A stretch of DNA of 64,000 bases from Scedosporium boydii (lineage: Eukaryota > Ascomycota > Sordariomycetes > Microascales > Microascaceae): positions 62,001 to 126,000 of the forward strand of contig NJFT01000031.1 of assembly GCA_002221725.1 (NCBI GenBank), in the 5' to 3' direction. Made by a program: the position numbers and the translations under genes. Every line of letters starts with the position of its first letter. Position 1 is the first letter of the stretch. This document shows, piece by piece, positions 22,189 through 34,387 of this stretch. Under the pieces are notes generated by a model, which made no database searches, was not told the origin of the DNA, and saw only the letters and a list, made by a program, of their open reading frames with translations.

Positions 22189-25100
22189 TAGTATTTTCCT
22201 CCTGTCTAATATTTTAATATTCTATTTAGAAAAAAAAAAAAAAATTCCATCTAAATTTTTTGGGCTGTGACTTTCTTATCGATTTTTTAATCTATCCTCC
22301 TCTTTAGCTGATTCGACTTCGTAGCTAAAGCTGGCTCGGAAACTGCTTGTGCATAAGACCATGTTTTCATGTCGACCCAACAATACATGTATAAGGTAGC
22401 CAGCCCAATTCGAGGCCGAAAACACCATTGTCCGCTCAATGACGCTTTGGTATTTTCAGGACAGCCAAACGGTGCTCCTGCTCCACAGCCGACCAACCTC
22501 TTCCAACAAATAATTGTCGCCGAGCAGCCCACGACACTCCTTGACAGGTAGGCAAGCGATGGGTTCTTGCGTCACGAATCAGTTTCTTCCAGTTGCCCGG
22601 AAGCTGTACAGCCCCTCGATTCTCACCATTATTATAGGGTAGTGGGGCGTCCCCCCTTTCTACGAACAGCTTCGGGCGGAACTCGGCAACCTGTCACAAT
22701 TGTGGGAGCCACACGACATTCAATTATTCTTCTCGGTGGCTGGTGGTATTCCCGGGGCGCCTCCGAGACATGTGGAATTAGTTTCAAAGAGCACGGCACA
22801 GGAGAGGGAGCTTGCGTCACCAAAACAAAACCCTTGTATGATTGTCACTAATATTTGGCGTCCAAGTTGGTCTGTGGTCACCGTCAATCCGTCCTCATTG
22901 CCGCAATTTTGGACTGGAAGCCCTCAACAGACCGGAATTCGGCACCCCTTTCACCAAGTCGTGGCTGGTGGCCGGGAAGAGCTACCTCCGATCGACATCG
23001 CTCTGACCCTGAGCCTGACCGAACCCAGCATGCTGCGATACTTATGTCGACCCACGCATGGCAATTGCAGGATGCGAACTCGAGCTCGAATATCGCGGAT
23101 GACCCGTTCCCTCCTAAGATGTACGCGACCCAGTTAGAAAATAGCACCTTCCCATTCACCTAGGAAAAAAAAATCATCTAGTCTGCGTCGCCAGCATTCG
23201 TTTCATCTGCCCCTTGGCCCCTCGCCCCTCGCCATACCCGCGGCTCGAGAACGGATCTAGAAGCGGCCGGCGGATATACACGAATGCTGCAAAAGAAGGA
23301 TATCTATAGGCAGGAAGTCGACGGGGATGCATACGATGACACGGAGACAGGGGGTTCGGGCGCGTCGGGAGATGGTGCCACTCAAGGCTTAGCTGGCAAA
23401 GAGGAGATGCTGCTGACTTAAAGCGTGCTTTTAGTCTGTTGCGTTTTACGCGTTTAGTGAATGACGATGCAGTACCTCCGAAATCATACTCTGGCGGTGT
23501 CGGGTTCTTCGTCTATCTGAGTGATGGAAGGGCGTCCAGTCGGAGCCGAACATTCCCTTACATGCGAGCCAGGTTAATTAAAGGGTAGCTAGGTTGAAAT
23601 CGGGCCCGAGGGTTTTTTCTTCTCCCTTTTTTAGGCTACGGGAGATGGACCAACCGATTCGCCCGATCTTATAGGAGAACCGCTCACGCCGCAATATCAT
23701 ATCGAAGTATTGGCTGGCAACAGCAATCTCCATCCATGTGAGGCGTCTTAGGTCTCTCCTTGTCCCCTATTGGATCGCGGTAGAGATAAATATCGGGCGA
23801 CCTAGGTATAAAGTTGGCGTCGCCAACCGCTGAGACTTGAACGCATGAAGGCCTTTCGTCGCAGGCATGGAGTCCCACGAGTGTTCGATGGTCTTTCCTG
23901 CGGCAATGCTGCCTACAAAAAAAAACTAGGGGAGAGGAGGTCAAGCTCGACCAAGCCGTTCCCGACGCTGTTCTAGTAGGTGGCGAAATCGTGGATACTC
24001 TTGGAGGCTCAGGAACCCACTATCGGAGGACATGATCGCAAACCATATTAGTGTGGTGTAACCGCACCAACGCTGCTCTCCCCCTATCCCATCTGTCCGA
24101 TTGGGATCAAGTGCGCCTGCAATTCCGTAGCTTGTGTGTGTCAGTGTCCGCACGGATGTCGTTGCGAAATATAATCGGGAGCAGATTGCTTGCATCGTAC
24201 CGGTATCGCGCCGATCTTGGATTTGCGGCCGTTCGGGGTGGATCCGAGCATGTCCCACAAATCAACGTATGGAACCGGAACACATCAGCCCCAAGCTTCA
24301 CGAAGAATAGCAGCGGTATCGTTAAGGAATATGCTTGCACACCTGCTTTCCATCAGCACTCACTCCGGGGCTTGAAAGGCTCGTGTACGATGGATATACA
24401 GCCAGGTTTCCATACGAGAAAGAACAGATTTTGTAATAACCCGGCCAGGAATCAGGTGGGCGTAACAGTTTTAATCGAATTATTTCTACGGTACCCCTGC
24501 CTAGCCCTGTCCTCTTGTACAACAATGGGTAAGGGTGTCAAGACTAAAGAAAATCGAATGCTAGACGTATTTCGAAGCATCTTCCTCTGAGGTGTAGCCT
24601 TGATGAGCCATTAGACAGCAGTTTCAACTGCCAGGAAGCCTCTTATTCCAGCTGTAATACACCACATGGGATACTCAGACTTGGCTAAACAGTGGCACGG
24701 AACTTGCGCGTTGGCGTATAAATCCCCCAGGCACTGACTGCTGTGTTGAAGTGTAGCCCCCTTTGGAACCTGGGAAATCAGGTAGACCTGAGAGAGTCAA
24801 GGTTTCCGGGGGGAGATGAAGAATTGGGACCAGGGACGGAATAAAATGGCCGAGTGCCTCTCAAGATGGGGCGTGGTAACACAACACTGCGTGGCGGTTC
24901 GTACCACTACGGTGCTGCACCAGCTTCCTTATTCTTGGCCTCGAAGGGGACATGCCCAGGGAGATTTCGGAAACAATATTTCGCCAACAGGAAACAGGTT
25001 TCGACACTACGATACACCTAACCTACCAGCGAGTTGCGCCTAGGAATACTGGCAGTGTCTTAACGAACAAGTCGATGCTAACAGTTGTCCGATGATGTAA

Positions 25101-26156
25101 TCCTGACCATATCTTTGGGAAGGACGACAGTTTTGCCTCCCCTCACTAGAGCTTATTTCACCCTAAACTTGAATGAACTCATCCATCCAGAGATCAGGTA
25201 ACTAAACGGCCTTCATTCTTCAACCGCTTGTACTTGCCGTGGGTTAGATGGGATGATGCGGCTTTTATTTAGTTAGGCTTATCCCATAGAAGCCCGGTAA
25301 GACGGAACAGCTTTTAACTCAAACATCGACACCACACCCCTGCTCATTCTCAATTGCCGTTCTCTCGTGATGGAGCTAGGCGAGGTGTGGAGGGGCTTAG
25401 CGGGGCAAGTGGTGGGGTGGCATCAAATTTTACCCCGCGCCTGAATTAATACCAGAGCAGAATCTGCAAATAGAGGCTGGGCGACGGTGAAAGAGTGGTG
25501 AGGGAGAGAGGGGGAGCCTGGAGGGCCTGGAGTAGAGTCTACATAAGAAGCGGTTCTGATTTTGCATTGTCACGCGGAAGCCGAGTCTCAGAGAACATGT
25601 TCCTGGACCTCCGCGGTGTACTGGTACAATCTGCGGGCCTCCATTACCCCAAACCGATCAATTGAAGCTCGCAAACCCGCTCTTTACGACGAGCTTCCAA
25701 TCTCGCTCACAGAACCAATTGGGGAGAAATGAAGCACAGCACGGTTATTAGTGCGGGGTCTCAGCCTATGATATGGATCATACTCTTGACCCATGTTCCG
25801 TACAACCCGTACCTCTGTGAGGCGAGATGAGCACGGGTGGACACGTCCGCGTGTTATTGTGAGCGTGCGTGCCTCGATTAACCATAAATTGGTGCGTATT
25901 GAGCGGCCAGCGCTATGCTGCAAGTGGCCAACTATTTGGTACATTCGATGAAAGGTACCCGAGGCATCTCGAGCCTTCGTTTTGCTCCTTTCATCTGATT
26001 CTTCCATTGCCCTCCTCTTCCTCTGTTTTCTGTTTCCTTACCGTCTTAGACATCCAGGGCTTTCTATTTCCTCCCGTGAACCACCATTGCCCAGACTTCG
26101 TTCGCCCTCTGCGCTTGATCCTCCAATTGACATCTTCTTGTCCTTTAACGTCCACT
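22189..26156. other. Long stretch without a supportable gene
   Basis: Nearly 4 kb. The longest frames are at 24051-24590 plus (179 codons) and 22700-23137 plus (145 codons), both overlapped by frames on the other strand and with no family pattern. There are low-complexity runs near 22232 (A) and 23163 (A). It may be 5' flank of the MetE-like gene plus decayed sequence. Rare, lowly conserved genes cannot be excluded. Confidence 0.45.
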
Positions 26157-27468
26157 ATGAGCCCCGCCAGACTTCCTTTCCACGCAGACCAGATCGGGTC
26201 GCTGATCCGCCCCGCATCCCTCGCAGCTGCGCAGGAGCAGGCAGATGCCGGCCAAATCACCCAAGAGCAGCTATGGGAGGAGCAGAGCAAGGCAGTGGCT
26301 GACATTGTCAAGAAGCAGCAGGAGCACGGAGTCCGCGCCATCTGCTCCGGCGAGTTCGATCGCAAGTGGTACTTTGGAGGCTTCTTCGAGAAGCTCGAAG
26401 GTTTCCGCCAAGTCATCCCCGTCCCATGGGAGCTCGCTAGGCTATCCGCGCCCCCGATTGCGGCGCTGAAGAAGGCCGGCAAGCAGTACCCCATGGCGGC
26501 CATTTGCGAGGGGAAGATCAAGTACAATCAAAGTCCGTACCTCGAGAACTGGAAGCTCCTTCGGTCCAATCTGCCGCAGGAGCAGTGGTCCGAGGCCAAG
26601 TTCACCATGCCCCCTCCTTGCTATTTCCACCTGCGATTGGGTCCCGGAAAGTGCTACAGCAGTGATGCCTATGAAAATGACAAGGAGTTCTTTGCCGACC
26701 TCGCCAAGGCCTACCAGCAAGAGTTCAAGACCCTTCACTCCGAGGGTCTCCGCAACATCCAGATCGATGACCCCACCCTCGCGTACTTCTGCTCCGACTC
26801 TATGCACCAGGCGTTGAAGGACGATGGAGAGGATCCCGAGGCTCTTTTCGATACTTACCTCCAGGCGCACAATGATTGCATCGCTGACCGGCCAGAGGAT
26901 CTCCACGTTGGCCTCCATATCTGCAGAGGTTAGTGTTCTAGCAAAGTTAAAAAAAGAAAGGAGAAAATATTTTCTCAAAGAATTGACGAAGGAGGTGTGT
27001 CTTCGAAACAATTGCAGTGCTAACAATTGCGACTCTTGTCCTGCAGGGAATTTTGCTAAGTCTATGCACTTCAGCGAGGGCTCCTACGAGAAAATCTCCG
27101 AAAAGATGTTCTCCACCCTCAACTACGACACCTTCTTCCTCGAGTACGATAACCCCCGCTCCGGCGGTTTCGAACCCCTCCGATTCCTCCCCAAGGGCAA
27201 GAATGTCGTCCTCGGAGTCGTCACCACCAAGGACCCCGAGCTCGAGGACGCCGAGGTGATCAAGTCCCGCGTGAGGCAGGCCGCCGACATCATCGCTCAG
27301 GGCCAGGGCGTTACCGTCGAGGAGGCCCTGCAGAGCATCGGCATCAGCCCCCAGTGCGGCTTCGCGAGCGTTGCCGTCGGTGCTGAGGGGATGACTGAGG
27401 AGAAGATGTTTGCTAAGCTTAAACTTGTGAAGGATGTTGCTAGGGAATTGTGGCCTGATCTGGCGTAG
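26157..27468 (+). CDS. MetE-like (cobalamin-independent methionine synthase family) protein
   Basis: Two exons, 26157..26928 and 27047..27468, give 397 aa; the 118-bp intron has a GTTAGT donor, a CTAAC branch site and a TGCAG acceptor and splits a Gly codon. It corresponds to a stand-alone C-terminal domain of MetE (UROD/MetE-like barrel). HADQIGSLIRP at the N-terminus, SGEFDRKWYFGGF, and IDDPTLAYF are family hallmarks. The zinc ligands of MetE appear conserved: His254 and Cys256 in GLHICRGN and Cys361 in SPQCGFAS, with a Glu in LEYD between them. Full-length MetE has about 760 aa and a duplicated N-domain that is absent here. Short homologues may transfer methyl groups from other donors, or have diverged. 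Codon use is strongly biased to C/G-ending codons, suggesting high expression. Confidence 0.87.
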
Positions 27469-27809
27469 ATGCATTTACATTGCTCTGCATATTTCTCTTT
27501 TCCTCCTTTGCTATAGCGATGGATAGTATTGGCCTCTGATTACATATTGCTTTACGGATCAATTACCCTCTGCCAACGCCGAGTCGCCCACACCGCCCAG
27601 TTCGGGCGTGGCAATCCTAATATGATCGCCCCAGGCTGCTTGGGAGTAGGATCATAGGTGCTTGCTGTAAATTAAGCGCGGTAGCTAAGTAGTTCAATAT
27701 AGTATTATAGATGTATATACCAGTGCTGCCCGCAGCCGCAGTTGAACTTGGTTGTCTATGCACTTTTCTGGCAGAAGATAGCAGGAGAGTAACGCAAGAG
27801 TTGCACCGA
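27469..27809. other. Intergenic between convergent genes
   Basis: 3' flanks only; the last 35 bases are part of the duplicated segment seen again at 32045. Confidence 0.6.
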
Positions 27810-29103
27810 CTATGGGGTTGGGGCAAGCTCATCGATCGTGAACGGATGCCGTGGCTCTTTAGGACCGCTCAGGGCGTCAGCCCGCTCAGGTAGATTGTGG
27901 CCATCCTGAGGACTAGTGGCGCCTGGGCTGTCTGTTGGTTTGGATGGCACTGGCGGATTGTCTAATAGCCCCTGACGAGCCATCATCCGCCTCTTCTTAC
28001 TCTGTTGCTCGAGAAGCGCCAAGTGTAGGCTATAGTCCGACGGTAGGGTCATGATAGGGCTGAATGGTCTCCCCACTGGTTCGGGCTGCACTGGCAAAGG
28101 ATCAGCCTCTTGACGGGCCATCATCAGCCTCTTCTTGTTTTCCTGCTCTAGAGGCATCAACTCCAATTGAGGATCCGCCGTATCCTGGGCAGACATTGGC
28201 CTTTTCTTGCCTGTTTTACGTGCCCGAGAAATATTCTGATGACATGGAGGACTACCAATGGTCTTGGGGGTGGCGCGGGTTCTGCTATGTCCCTCTTGAC
28301 TGTCCATCGTTGCTCTTTTCCGACCGGTGCTGAGACCTTGGGCCGCGGCATTTTTCCCCAGCGCCTCGGTTCCTACCGACTCGGGGCGTGAAGTGATTGA
28401 GGTTTCCATAAGACACCTGTCCCTCTGGTGCTGTTCCCTCCTCGCGGACTGGTCGCTAATATCTTGTACGAGTTGATCGAGCCCCACCAAACTAGTGCTT
28501 AGCGTGAGATGATCCACCCGACCAGAGTCCCTGCATCTCCATTCGCATTAGTTGCTTTCTAGGACACATCAACTTCATGCTCATCTTACCGCGATACCTC
28601 ATCAACTAACGCCTTGATCTGCCCAATATCTCGGCGTAGAGCCTCGCAGAGAGTCTCTAACCGTCCACCCGCTAAAGCGGCAGCCTTCGCCTTCTCATAA
28701 GCCGCCTTCAGGGAATACTCGCTGCGTCTTGTGCCCAAATTCCCATCATTCTCCGCATGTATCTTTATCAACTCGTCATGCAGCGTGGGGACTCTCTGGT
28801 CAGCAATCTCCTCCGTAACGCGAAGGAGGTTTTCCAACGAGGGTGATGGGATACGTTCTTGTGCGAGGACGACAACCTAGCATAAGAAAATGAATGCATT
28901 AACAGGCCGCCCATCACTTGTATGGGAAAAAAAAAAAAAAATACACAAACCCTCATGAGGTGACCCGCGAATGCTCTAGCTTCCCTGCAGAGCCTGTCAT
29001 ATTCATTGTTACTACCCCATCGGCGCTCAGGAGCGTTGCTCAGCTCTCCAGCAACCTCACAGGCCATCAGAAGCTTAGTTACATGGGGAGGGAAAGCAGC
29101 CAT
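27810..29103 (-). CDS. Hypothetical protein with KKR-MARQ repeats
   Basis: Three exons on the minus strand: 28951..29103, 28590..28876, 27810..28530, giving 386 aa with matching phases. I do not recognise a named family. The N-terminal third is helical and charged (CEVAGELSNAPERRW; LENLLRVTEEIADQ; LETLCEALRRDIGQIKALVDEV), consistent with coiled-coil. The C-terminal part has two copies of a motif, LEQENKKRLMMARQ and LEQQSKKRRMMARQ, each followed by a Pro-rich stretch with PVQPEPV or PPVPSKPT. Similar LEQQNKKR-MARQ segments recur at the ends of diverse fungal proteins; their role is unknown to me. No signal or membrane segment. Intron 1 contains a 14-base A/T run. A partial copy of the gene lies about 3 kb upstream on the same strand. 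Confidence 0.7.
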
Positions 29104-29872
29104 ATTTAGTAAGAACAATAACAATTACAATGCAGGGCTGATGTGTTAGTTAAAGGCGAAGGTGGTGTCCAGTATACTTGGCAATGTAGAATCCCCTCTT
29201 CAGCCTCACCTGAAGGGAAAAGTTGGGTGAGGAATCAGTGTGGTTCATGTGATCAAGACATTCATCTTCCCCTCATTCGCCTTGCCAAGGCCATGGATAA
29301 TATTAGCTAATCACCTTCGATCCAGTACTTCTTCTAAACCTCTCCAGGGATCTTAAACGTTAGTGCGAGAGATCATTGCCACCACCTAACATATCCTAGA
29401 CCAAGTGTTTAACAGGTATATATTATAACAATTTATATTTGAAAATACTTGTGTAGTACTTTTCACGAGATATGTCAGGTGGTAGAATCTGATCTCCTAC
29501 GCTAACGTTTAATATCCCTGTAGAGGATTAGATAAATATCCCCTATTGCAAGATTCCCTTTTCCTTGTCACTTCTCACCTTTGTATTAAATCCATCTTTC
29601 GGTCTAGGGGGCTTGCTTCTTCATAATAGGATATCCTTCCAAATACCAGGGCTCTTAAACAAAGACCTAGAATTGGAGCAGTGAACCTGTGCAGGCTCTA
29701 TGTAGGATACTTAGTGTGTGTGTAATGTAGTAGTGAGAAGAGGTTGGTGAGAGAGAGGAGCTATTAAGAATTGGAAAGCAAGGACCAAGGTCAATATTAT
29801 TTCCATTTCCAAATTGATCTCATACTCTTAATGTAATTCCCAAATATTTATATACACTCCATTTTCCAATAG
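29104..29872. other. 5' flank of the 386-aa gene, AT-rich
   Basis: The first 130 bp match the outer part of the duplicated copy (to about 32635). The rest is AT-rich with no frame worth reporting. Confidence 0.55.
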
Positions 29873-31418
29873 TTAGGTGTTCCTACTAGTAACATCCTGT
29901 AATACATCCTTTATCCACGACCGAAAGTCAGTATGCATCCATTCCGCAATGGCCCGGAGCCCAGCCAGCAGGCGATACATCCCAACAATAGATGATGTAT
30001 TTCCGAGTTTTAATGAAGGGCCAACGACATGCTAAGAGTAATGTGTTAGAGAAGGGAAAAGGCAGAAGAAAGGGGGAGAGGTGTTCTTTTATTATGAAAT
30101 GGAAACATACAATTTCATCCTGGGAAGGAGGCAGACTTCTTCCATCAACCACAAAGACCACCTCCCACTCGGCCTCAAAGACGACGATAGCTGGGACGGT
30201 GATGATATGGGCCGTCTCCCCTTCCCGGCCCGCTTGGCCCATCATGCAGCGCATCCGATTATACCATCCGGCCAGACACATCGCGAGCTGGACACAAGCA
30301 TCCTCAGGCTTACCCGAGCCGGACTTGGTTTCGATATATACTGGCGTCGGGAAGTCTCGGATATACTCGTAACTCATCGCGTTTATCCAACGCTCTGCAC
30401 TAGGTTGAAGAGCCAAAAAGTCCTTCACTAGGCCTGCTAGTTCCCTTACTTCTGGTTCCTCAGCATCTTCGACATCGAGATATAAGCCGAAATCGACCAT
30501 ATTGTGGAACGATCTGCTTATGCCTCCACTTTCTATTATATCAGAGTTCTCTGTCGTCACAGAAGATGTGCTGGCGAGGGACACAGCGTCGCCGTCAGAG
30601 TCGGAAAGACGTGGTCGGAAAGCTTCCGCAGTTTGCGCTCGGGTAATATTCGTGACGCCGACCGACGAGCACCTCTTCAATGCAAGTTCGAGGACCTTTT
30701 GGTGAACACTGCCATGCCAATGCGCCTCCGTGGCACGTTTCCGGTAGCATTTCCGGGTTTCTCTGATGATGTCCTTGATTGTCTCCAACTCCATCAGGCT
30801 CCGCGCCTCAGCTTCACTACCTCCTCGACATGGCCTAATTCCGGGCTCTCCGTCGTTTCTATTGCTCTCTTGCTGTGCCGGAATATTTTCCAGCACTTCC
30901 CACATACAAGGGATCAATGAATACTCCGAAACCAGACTCTCAATCTGAACTTTCAAAGTAGTCGGCAGTATTCCATGGCTGTGCTCAATGAGCACTAATT
31001 GACGGTAGAGTTTGCGGGCCGAAGTCGATGGGATGGATTCGGAGAATTTAAAAGGAAAAGTAAACTCGACGGGGACAGTAAGACGGGACAGGTCGGGAAT
31101 TGTCCTGATCTTAAACTTGTCTGGAGATCTTGAACGACTGCGCGACCGGATTGCTGGCGATCGTGGAGCGAGGATTTCCCGTTGGGCCAAAGATACGGCG
31201 ACGGATTTGTAAGATGATTGCGTAGGAGTCACGTCGATATATTGAGCCTGAGCATACCCACGCGTCGTCAGGCTCTCGGGTGTAGCGGGTCGGGCTCGTT
31301 TCGATGGAGAGGACATGGAGATGGGTTCGTCGTCGGCGGCTTGGGAGAATTTGCGCTTACAAGGTTGGGGGCTACTCCTTACACTGAGGAGCCAGTTGTA
31401 AACAGCTTCTTGTTTCAT
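29873..31418 (-). CDS. Fungal PD-(D/E)XK nuclease-like domain protein
   Basis: Two exons, 30111..31418 and 29873..30031, give 488 aa. Without splicing the frame runs on to a stop at 29928. Removing the GTATGT...CTTAG intron gives the expected end IVGMYRLLAGLRAIAEWMH. The N-terminus has a short WLLSV motif followed by a Ser/Arg-rich, probably nuclear region (KRKF, SKRARP, RSRSRSRSP). The C-terminal domain has PVYIETKS with the E-x-K of the PD-(D/E)XK core (Glu363, Lys365), then a helix CVQLAMCLAGWYNRM and strand pair AIVVFEAEWEVVFVV. It matches the large, fungus-specific PDDEXK-like family often found in many copies near repeats. Activity has not been shown for most members. Confidence 0.8.
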
Positions 31419-32044
31419 CGCAAGTTGTAATATTTAGGCGACAAAATCACGTCGTAGAAATAGAAAATGAGGATCAAGAGGATGTTTGATTGAAACCTGT
31501 GTCTTCCTGTTTGGAGGACATGCCGCTCACCTTTGCTGGAGAATATGCCTGACTAATCGTGACAGGGGTGGTTCGGGATCAATGGTCTGGGTTCTGTTTC
31601 CCCAGCAACGGAGAGTTGCAGATCAGAAGAACCAGTCGAGATGAGCTAATTTCAAACCAATTGCGCATGACATCGATGAAACGAATCACTCAATACTTCA
31701 TTGAGCTGTCCACAGTAGGCTGCTGGTTTTCTTGAAATTTTCCATTTGTGACCAGAGTGCATGGGGGATTCAGTAGATGACGAATGAATATATTATGATT
31801 TCTTCTCCTGACCTAGTCCTTTACGTCCTGCGCTATTGCCTGGAGAAACAGCTATGGCGAGAGTGTTGCCGGCATGCGACTAGATTTATACAGATCGTAT
31901 ATGCAATAATTGTCACAAAGATGTATTTGCGGACGCTAAATCCCTTGGATACCTTGACCTTCTCCTCCCAAAACCTGCTGGAGCTGGCCGCAGTCACAAT
32001 TGAACCTGATATCCTACCCAGCTTCTACCAAGGTAGACGAAACA
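31419..32044. other. Intergenic, no gene supported
   Basis: 5' flank of the nuclease-like gene; only short frames seen. Confidence 0.5.
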
Positions 32045-32635
32045 AACAACAGGAGACCCGCGTAAGCGTTGCGTCGACTATGGCCTTGGTGCAAGCTCAT
32101 CAGTTGTGAACGGACGCCGTGGTTCTTCGGGCCTGCTTGGGGCGTAGGCCGGCTCTGGTAAACCATAGACGTTCTGAGGACTAGTGGTAACCGGGCTTTT
32201 TGTTTGTTTGGGTGGCACTGGTGGGTTGTCTACCGTCTGGCGGGCCATTATTAACTTCTTTTTCTTCTGTTGCTCAAGAAGCGCCAACTGCACGTTAGAC
32301 CTGGCGATATGTTGTTGGTAGGGGCCAATAGCCTCCCCACTGGTTCGGGCCGCACTAATTAATTAGCAATAGATTAGCCTCTTGACGGGCTGTCATTAGC
32401 CTTTTCTTATTTTGCTGCTCTAGAAGTGCCAGCACCCTGTCGGCGTTCGATAGCGTTACTCAGCTCTCCAGCGACCTCAAAGGCCATAAGAAGCTTGGTT
32501 ACACAGGGAAGGAAGGCGGCCATATTTAGCAGGATCGATGTGCGGTCTATCCATAAGTGAAGCGAAGATTACTCCGTTTACCAATGCGGAATTGCCTCTT
32601 CTACTTCCCCTGAAGGCAAAGTTGGGTGAGGGGCA
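32045..32635 (-). pseudogene. Internally deleted partial copy of the 386-aa gene
   Basis: The minus strand at 32078-32293 gives LALLEQQKKKKLIMARQ, DNPPVPPKQ and a C-terminus RRPFTTDELAPRP, clearly related to the end of the gene at 27810 (HPFTIDELAPTP). Further upstream the match jumps at about 32435 from the first KKR-MARQ repeat directly to the first exon and start region (the string CAGCTCTCCAGC and GGCGGCCATATTTAG correspond to 29041-29110), so about 850 bp are missing. Similarity continues into the 5' flank to about 32635. No intact frame remains. Confidence 0.85.
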
Positions 32636-32941
32636 AAGCCAATGAGAAGAACCAAATCTCTTCACGGGATGAAATACTATTTAGCATCCCCCGGTCTCGT
32701 TTGTTTTCACGAGACAATTTACTAGGGCGTAAACTACCACACCTCGACATAACACAGATTCTCAGTGACGGGCGATAATCCTTCACTCATTTATGTCCAT
32801 GAGAAGGGGAGACAGCACGGCATGATAAGGAAATAAGTGTCGCCACCAATAGAACACGAGAAATCCAATCATGCTCTATTATAAAATGCGCCGAGAGTTG
32901 AGAGCATAATCCATCGCCTTTGTCTGTCTGTTTCGATAAGA

Positions 32942-34033
32942 TCAGGTTTCTTGGAGCTTAGCGGCTGCCTTGTGAAGAACGGTGTCTCCTTCCGTCAGCC
33001 CAGTCCAGTTCCAGCACGCCTCCCAGACTCTCCACTGGGCCTCCTCGTCCAAGCTACCTTCCGACGACTGGACTGCCTTCGTCCCTACATAGTAACCCCT
33101 CTTCCCCCGGAACTCGGGGCCAACGGTCAGTGCCACAAGATCGCGACCAGAGTCGGCACTAGTCCGCGCTGCTTTGGTGAAATGCCTGAGAACGGGCATC
33201 ATGACGTTGGCCGTAGCGAGTATAGCCCTGAGAAGTAGCTTTTGCTCGACATGGCCGCGTGAGTCGACGATGCCTCCGGGGTCCATAGCCGTTACGGTGA
33301 TATTGGATAAGGATGGGTTCTAAGAGGCTCGGCATGTTAGTATTATTTTACTCGACTAGGGATTTTTGTTCAACATTATATATGTACATACAGCTTGGAG
33401 TCTCTTATTGAGGTCATGCATGAACATAACATTGGCAAGTTTGGCCGTGGCATATCTTTGGAATCCTCGGTCGTGCTCCAGACCAGGGCTATCCTCCGTA
33501 GGTTTGATAAGGGTGTTAATGTCATCGGGGATCCTGGCTCTGAGCCGTGCTACCATATTATCCTTCTCGGTGTAATGAGCCTCAGAGCCGAGCATGATAA
33601 TTCGACCGGACTCCTCATTTACAGATCCCAGTAGCGTCATAACCAAGAGAAAGTGCGACAGGTGGCAAACCTGGAAGGCTGCGTCGCGGCCATCGACGGT
33701 AAACTTTTGGCCGCGAAGAGACCAGGAGGAGGCGTTGCAGACGATGACATCGATACGTGGAATCTCTCCCTTCGTGACGCATCCTGAGGTCCGCGATGTG
33801 AATGAGCGCACTTCATCCAGACTGCCAAGGTCGAGGCGCTCGATGATGACTTTGTCTTTTGCCTTTGGATTCAGGGAGATGAGGTTGCGGAGTCTGGCTG
33901 TGTTTGGGTCAGATGTCGAGGTGTCGCGGACTGTTGCGATGAGGGTGTGGTCAGGGTAAGAGGATAGGAAACACTTGACGAAGCCCAGGCCAAGGGATCC
34001 ATTTGCCCCAGTGAGAACAACCGTGCCAGCCAT
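32942..34033 (-). CDS. Short-chain dehydrogenase/reductase
   Basis: Two exons, 33392..34033 and 32942..33319, give 339 aa. The N-terminus MAGTVVLTGANGSLGLGFV has the NAD(P)-binding TGxxxGxG motif. IDVIVCNASSW is the NAG-equivalent, IIMLGSEAHYT carries the catalytic Ser and RYATAKLANVMFM has the YxxxK pair; after the intron, ITVTAMDPGGIVDSR is the PG motif. The set is complete, so the enzyme is probably active. The pattern resembles retinol-dehydrogenase-like and light-induced SDRs rather than FabG. ATG at 34033 fits family starts; 34090 is an upstream alternative. It is divergent from the transcription factor at 34388, 354 bp away, so the two could be co-regulated. Confidence 0.9.
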
Positions 34034-34387
34034 GTTTGTATTTCCGCGGTGATTGTTCACAACCCGAGTCTTACGGTCATAGGCAGGCATCTCTATAAAA
34101 TTATGATTTTGGAACTAAGGCTATGCTCATTTATTACTGACTATTTTCCAAACCGGATGGACCGGCACACTCGACACAGAAACTGGGCTGAGACTTTGAC
34201 GGGATTCCGCTGATACACGCTTCCGACTCTCGATGGTTAAGTAATCCGAACGGTGCGGCGGCGACCTCACCAAGCCGAGTGGGGAAGGTGTCGGAATTCC
34301 GACCAACCTCTGAAAATCTGAACAGACGGGCAAGTTCCCCATTTCAATAATATCGTCTTCGAACCCTTCAAGATAGCAATTCCGACA
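34034..34387. promoter_or_regulatory. Bidirectional promoter region
   Basis: The 354 bp separate the start codons of two divergent genes, an SDR and a Zn2Cys6 factor. It contains several CGG/CCG triplets (for example near 34153-34160, 34249-34263, 34295), the half-site usually bound by zinc-cluster factors. None forms a clear spaced pair. Confidence 0.4.

Noticed and set aside
22700..23159. Overlapping frames on both strands
   Set aside because: Four frames overlap with no similarity I can recognise; treated as non-coding.
24051..24590. 179-codon plus-strand frame
   Set aside because: Composition looks random, and two minus-strand frames overlap it; no domain.
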